This document shows, piece after piece, positions 51,493 to 53,296 of a stretch of DNA of 53,296 nt; the stretch's first letter is position 1, and each line of letters begins with the position of its first letter. A program made the translations under genes and the position numbers. The stretch spans positions 1-53,296 of the forward strand of contig CAZXQU010000015.1 of NCBI GenBank assembly GCA_964642545.1, in the 5' to 3' direction. This DNA comes from QYOJ01 sp964642545. Lineage in GTDB: Bacteria > Bacteroidota > Bacteroidia > Bacteroidales > FEN-979. The notes beneath the pieces are model-generated. The model saw only the letters and a list, made by a program, of their open reading frames with translations. It ran no database searches and was not told where the DNA came from.

Positions 51493-52326
51493 GATCTTGA
51501 GAAACCTCTTCTTCCCAAAATAGTCCAGGAATATGTCTACATGGCTGAAACGATGTGAACGGAACAGATTAACCGTTTTCTCACCATAGTTTTCATGAAT
51601 TTCCACGTAAAGTAACCCATCTTGAGTCAGGTTCTTCCTTGCAAACAGGGCTATGGCTTCATAAAAGATCAACGGGTTGTCATCGGGAACAAACAGAGCA
51701 TTTTCCGGTTCATGATCCACTACATGACGGCTCATGGTGGCTCGTTCCCGTTGAGGGATATAGGGTGGATTACTGACAATAAGATGAAATAACCCTGATC
51801 TGTTGAAAGAAGTTGGATTCAGGATATCGACTTCAAGGAAGGTCATCTCCAGCTCGTTGGCATAGGCATTTTGCTTTGCGACAGTAAGTGCATCAGTAGA
51901 TTTATCGATTCCGATAACATCGGCTGATGGAAAAGCTTTCTTCATGGCCAGAGCGATGCAGCCAGAACCCGTTCCAATATCAAGAATCGAGATGTGTTGA
52001 TCCCGGTACTTTAGATTATCGCGTGTAACCATAACAGCCAACTCCTCTGTTTCAGGCCTGGGGATGAGAACTCCTGGCTGAACGGTTAGTTTTAATCCAC
52101 AAAACTCGGTTTGACCAATTATATATTGAATAGGCTCTCCTGCAACCAACCTTCCAAGGGTATCCAGGAAACGAAGCTCAGCCGCTTCCGACAGCAAAAC
52201 CGGTTTGTTCAGGTGTACTGTTGCCCTACTCCAGCCAAGAACCTGATAGAACATCTGGAAAAGGATCGCCTTAATCTCATGCTCCGGATAAAGGGTAATT
52301 AATTCCCGCAGATAGAGAAGAGCCAT
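51478..52326 (-). CDS. prmC: Release factor glutamine methyltransferase
   Basis: A 282-residue SAM methyltransferase that modifies the GGQ glutamine of peptide release factors. SAM motif ILDIGTGSGCIALAM, catalytic NPPY in IVSNPPYIPQRE, and the N-terminal helical domain opening MALLYLRELITLYPEHE are typical. I start it at 52326. A frame reaching 52410 would overlap the divergent yigZ gene and add a non-family stretch; a TATTTTCG variant element upstream fits the shorter start. Confidence 0.93.
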   Translation of the reverse strand: MALLYLRELITLYPEHEIKAILFQMFYQVLGWSRATVHLNKPVLLSEAAELRFLDTLGRLVAGEPIQYIIGQTEFCGLKLTVQPGVLIPRPETEELAVMVTRDNLKYRDQHISILDIGTGSGCIALAMKKAFPSADVIGIDKSTDALTVAKQNAYANELEMTFLEVDILNPTSFNRSGLFHLIVSNPPYIPQRERATMSRHVVDHEPENALFVPDDNPLIFYEAIALFARKNLTQDGLLYVEIHENYGEKTVNLFRSHRFSHVDIFLDYFGKKRFLKISAPF

Positions 52327-52360
52327 CTCTCCGGCCGATTTTTTCTTATTATTCACAGGA

Positions 52361-52368
52361 CGAAAATA
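52361..52368 (-). promoter_or_regulatory. Variant -7-like element for prmC
   Basis: Minus-strand TATTTTCG, with TTCG in place of TTTG, 35 bases before ATG 52326. A similar plus-strand TAACTTCG at 52378-52385 faces the YigZ gene. Both are one base from the consensus and have no -33 TTG. Confidence 0.25.
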
Positions 52369-52393
52369 GAAAATAAATAACTTCGCTGCACGA

Positions 52394-52999
52394 ATGGAAG
52401 TTTCTGACACATATTTCTCAATTGCTTGCGAATCTCAAAGCTCCTTCCGTGAAAAAGCCAGTAAATTCCTCGCATTTGCTTCTCCGGTCACAAATGAAGA
52501 GGAGGTAAAAGTCTATCTTGAAAAGCTTAAAAAGGACCACTTTAACGCCAACCATCACTGTTACGCATATCGGCTTGGCCACCCGGAGGCAGGTATTTAC
52601 AGGATCAACGACGATGGAGAGCCATCTGGTTCGGCTGGCAGACCAATTTACGGACAACTTCTTTCCAGGAATCTGTCAGACCTTCTCGTTGTTGTGGTCC
52701 GTTACTTTGGGGGAACAAAACTGGGGGTTCCCGGACTAATTCATGCATATAAGTCAGTGGCTTCTGATTCACTTGATCAGAACAAAATCATCACAAAACT
52801 AATCACTACCCAAATCTGTGTTACATTTCCTGTCTTGCAAATGAACGATGTGATGAGAATCCTCAAACAGGAGGAGGCAGATATCCTCTCACAAGAGTAT
52901 GAAGTGAATTATACAATCCGTTTTTCTATCAGAAAATCCAAGAGAGATTTGATTCAAACAAGACTATCGTCTCTCGCTAACATATCTATATATAAATGA
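52394..52999 (+). CDS. YigZ/IMPACT family protein
   Basis: A 201-residue protein. The signature DDGEPSGSAGRPI (74-86) followed by LVVVVRYFGGTKLG (about 97-110) is the UPF0029/IMPACT N-terminal domain, and a C-terminal ferredoxin-like DUF1949 region follows. The eukaryotic member IMPACT inhibits Gcn2; the bacterial role is unsettled. It is divergent from prmC across a 67-base gap. Confidence 0.9.
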   Translation: MEVSDTYFSIACESQSSFREKASKFLAFASPVTNEEEVKVYLEKLKKDHFNANHHCYAYRLGHPEAGIYRINDDGEPSGSAGRPIYGQLLSRNLSDLLVVVVRYFGGTKLGVPGLIHAYKSVASDSLDQNKIITKLITTQICVTFPVLQMNDVMRILKQEEADILSQEYEVNYTIRFSIRKSKRDLIQTRLSSLANISIYK

Positions 53000-53296
53000 T
53001 CAGTGTCAATATCATGCAGTTACTTTTTTAATTCAGTCTTCTTTAGTGTTAATAGTTGAAAATACACTCCATATAACTGATTACTAACGTATTATATATT
53101 TAGATTTATTATTAATAACATTTTTCTTACAATAACAACGCATTATATTTCAGTAACATAGGTCATTATATTTTACATATATTTATAAATTGAAGCACTT
53201 TTTATTAGTTATCCTGTCACTTTTTTTAGAAAATCAACCCTTAAAAATTTTTTTATTCAACTTTTTTTTTAAAATTTTGTTAACAATTTGATTCTC
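53000..53296. other. AT-rich non-coding tail of the window
   Basis: The 297 bases after the YigZ stop are extremely AT-rich, with runs of T and A (53219-53280 especially). No open frame of any credible length and no hairpin terminator stand out. The alternating T and A tracts near the end resemble the UP-like DNA before highly expressed promoters, and the feature they serve would lie beyond 53296. Confidence 0.5.

Noticed and set aside
1..53296. CRISPR arrays, tRNAs, insertion sequences, prophage or defence genes
   Set aside because: I saw no regularly spaced repeats, cloverleaf-like sequence, transposase or integrase motifs, or restriction/toxin pairs anywhere in the window.

Overview
The window looks like a stretch of a Bacteroidota chromosome, probably a free-living or environmental Bacteroidales-like lineage. 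The evidence is the recurring TAnnTTTG -7 promoter element, three secreted peptidases with C-terminal type IX secretion (T9SS) sorting domains, the bamD-rpoZ-coaBC-DUF4835(porD)-recN cluster, a Bacteroidetes-type serC-serA-DUF1015 cluster, and the alternative GlmU family. Most genes are housekeeping. I see no tRNA, rRNA, CRISPR array, insertion sequence or prophage gene.

Layout. 1-4148: a TPR lipid- or periplasm-facing protein and gyrA on the minus strand. 4149-6725: clpC. 6711-13183 (minus): a six-gene respiratory beta-oxidation operon, etfB-etfA-membrane FeS/heme subunit-CCG subunit-acyl-CoA dehydrogenase-unknown membrane-anchored protein. 13244-19089 (minus): bamD-rpoZ-coaBC-porD-recN-fabI, tightly packed. 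19164-21232 (plus): an alpha-oxoamine synthase followed by a polytopic membrane protein. 21229-24387 (minus): a DUF6913 gene, dapA and a secreted M14 carboxypeptidase. 24468-27616 (plus): a PhnP-like hydrolase and a GT-C-like membrane protein fused to TPRs. 27607-31429: the para-aminobenzoate genes, pabA (minus, coupled to an orphan oligopeptide-binding lipoprotein) and pabB-pabC (plus). 31498-37632 (plus): an orphan PAS histidine kinase and two tandem secreted M1 aminopeptidases. 37689-42891 (minus): lon, alternative glmU, rpmE2 and a LuxC-type acyl-CoA reductase. 42958-47743 (plus): a secreted unknown, serC, serA, a four-helix-bundle protein and DUF1015. 47740-52999: an LtaS-like phosphotransferase, a YggS/PLPBP protein, a DUF3298 protein, prmC and a YigZ/IMPACT protein. 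The last 300 bases are extremely AT-rich and carry no gene.

How the genes work together. The ACAD/ETF/FeS operon should pass electrons from acyl-CoA oxidation through ETF to the quinone pool by way of a two-polypeptide version of a DUF224/HdrD-like ETF:menaquinone oxidoreductase. FabI, LuxC and the oxoamine synthase add a lipid theme. BamD and PorD concern the outer membrane and T9SS, and the three T9SS-tagged peptidases are likely cargo. SerC and SerA form the serine pathway. SerA is of the type in which the usual catalytic Glu/His pair is replaced.

The points I consider most worth following are the split ETF:quinone oxidoreductase module with its uncharacterised sixth gene, the oxoamine synthase/membrane protein pair, active-site substitutions in SerA and CoaBC, a four-helix-bundle gene inserted in the serine cluster, and the fact that five of six convergent gene pairs overlap at their 3' ends. 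I found no clear novel defence or mobile system here.
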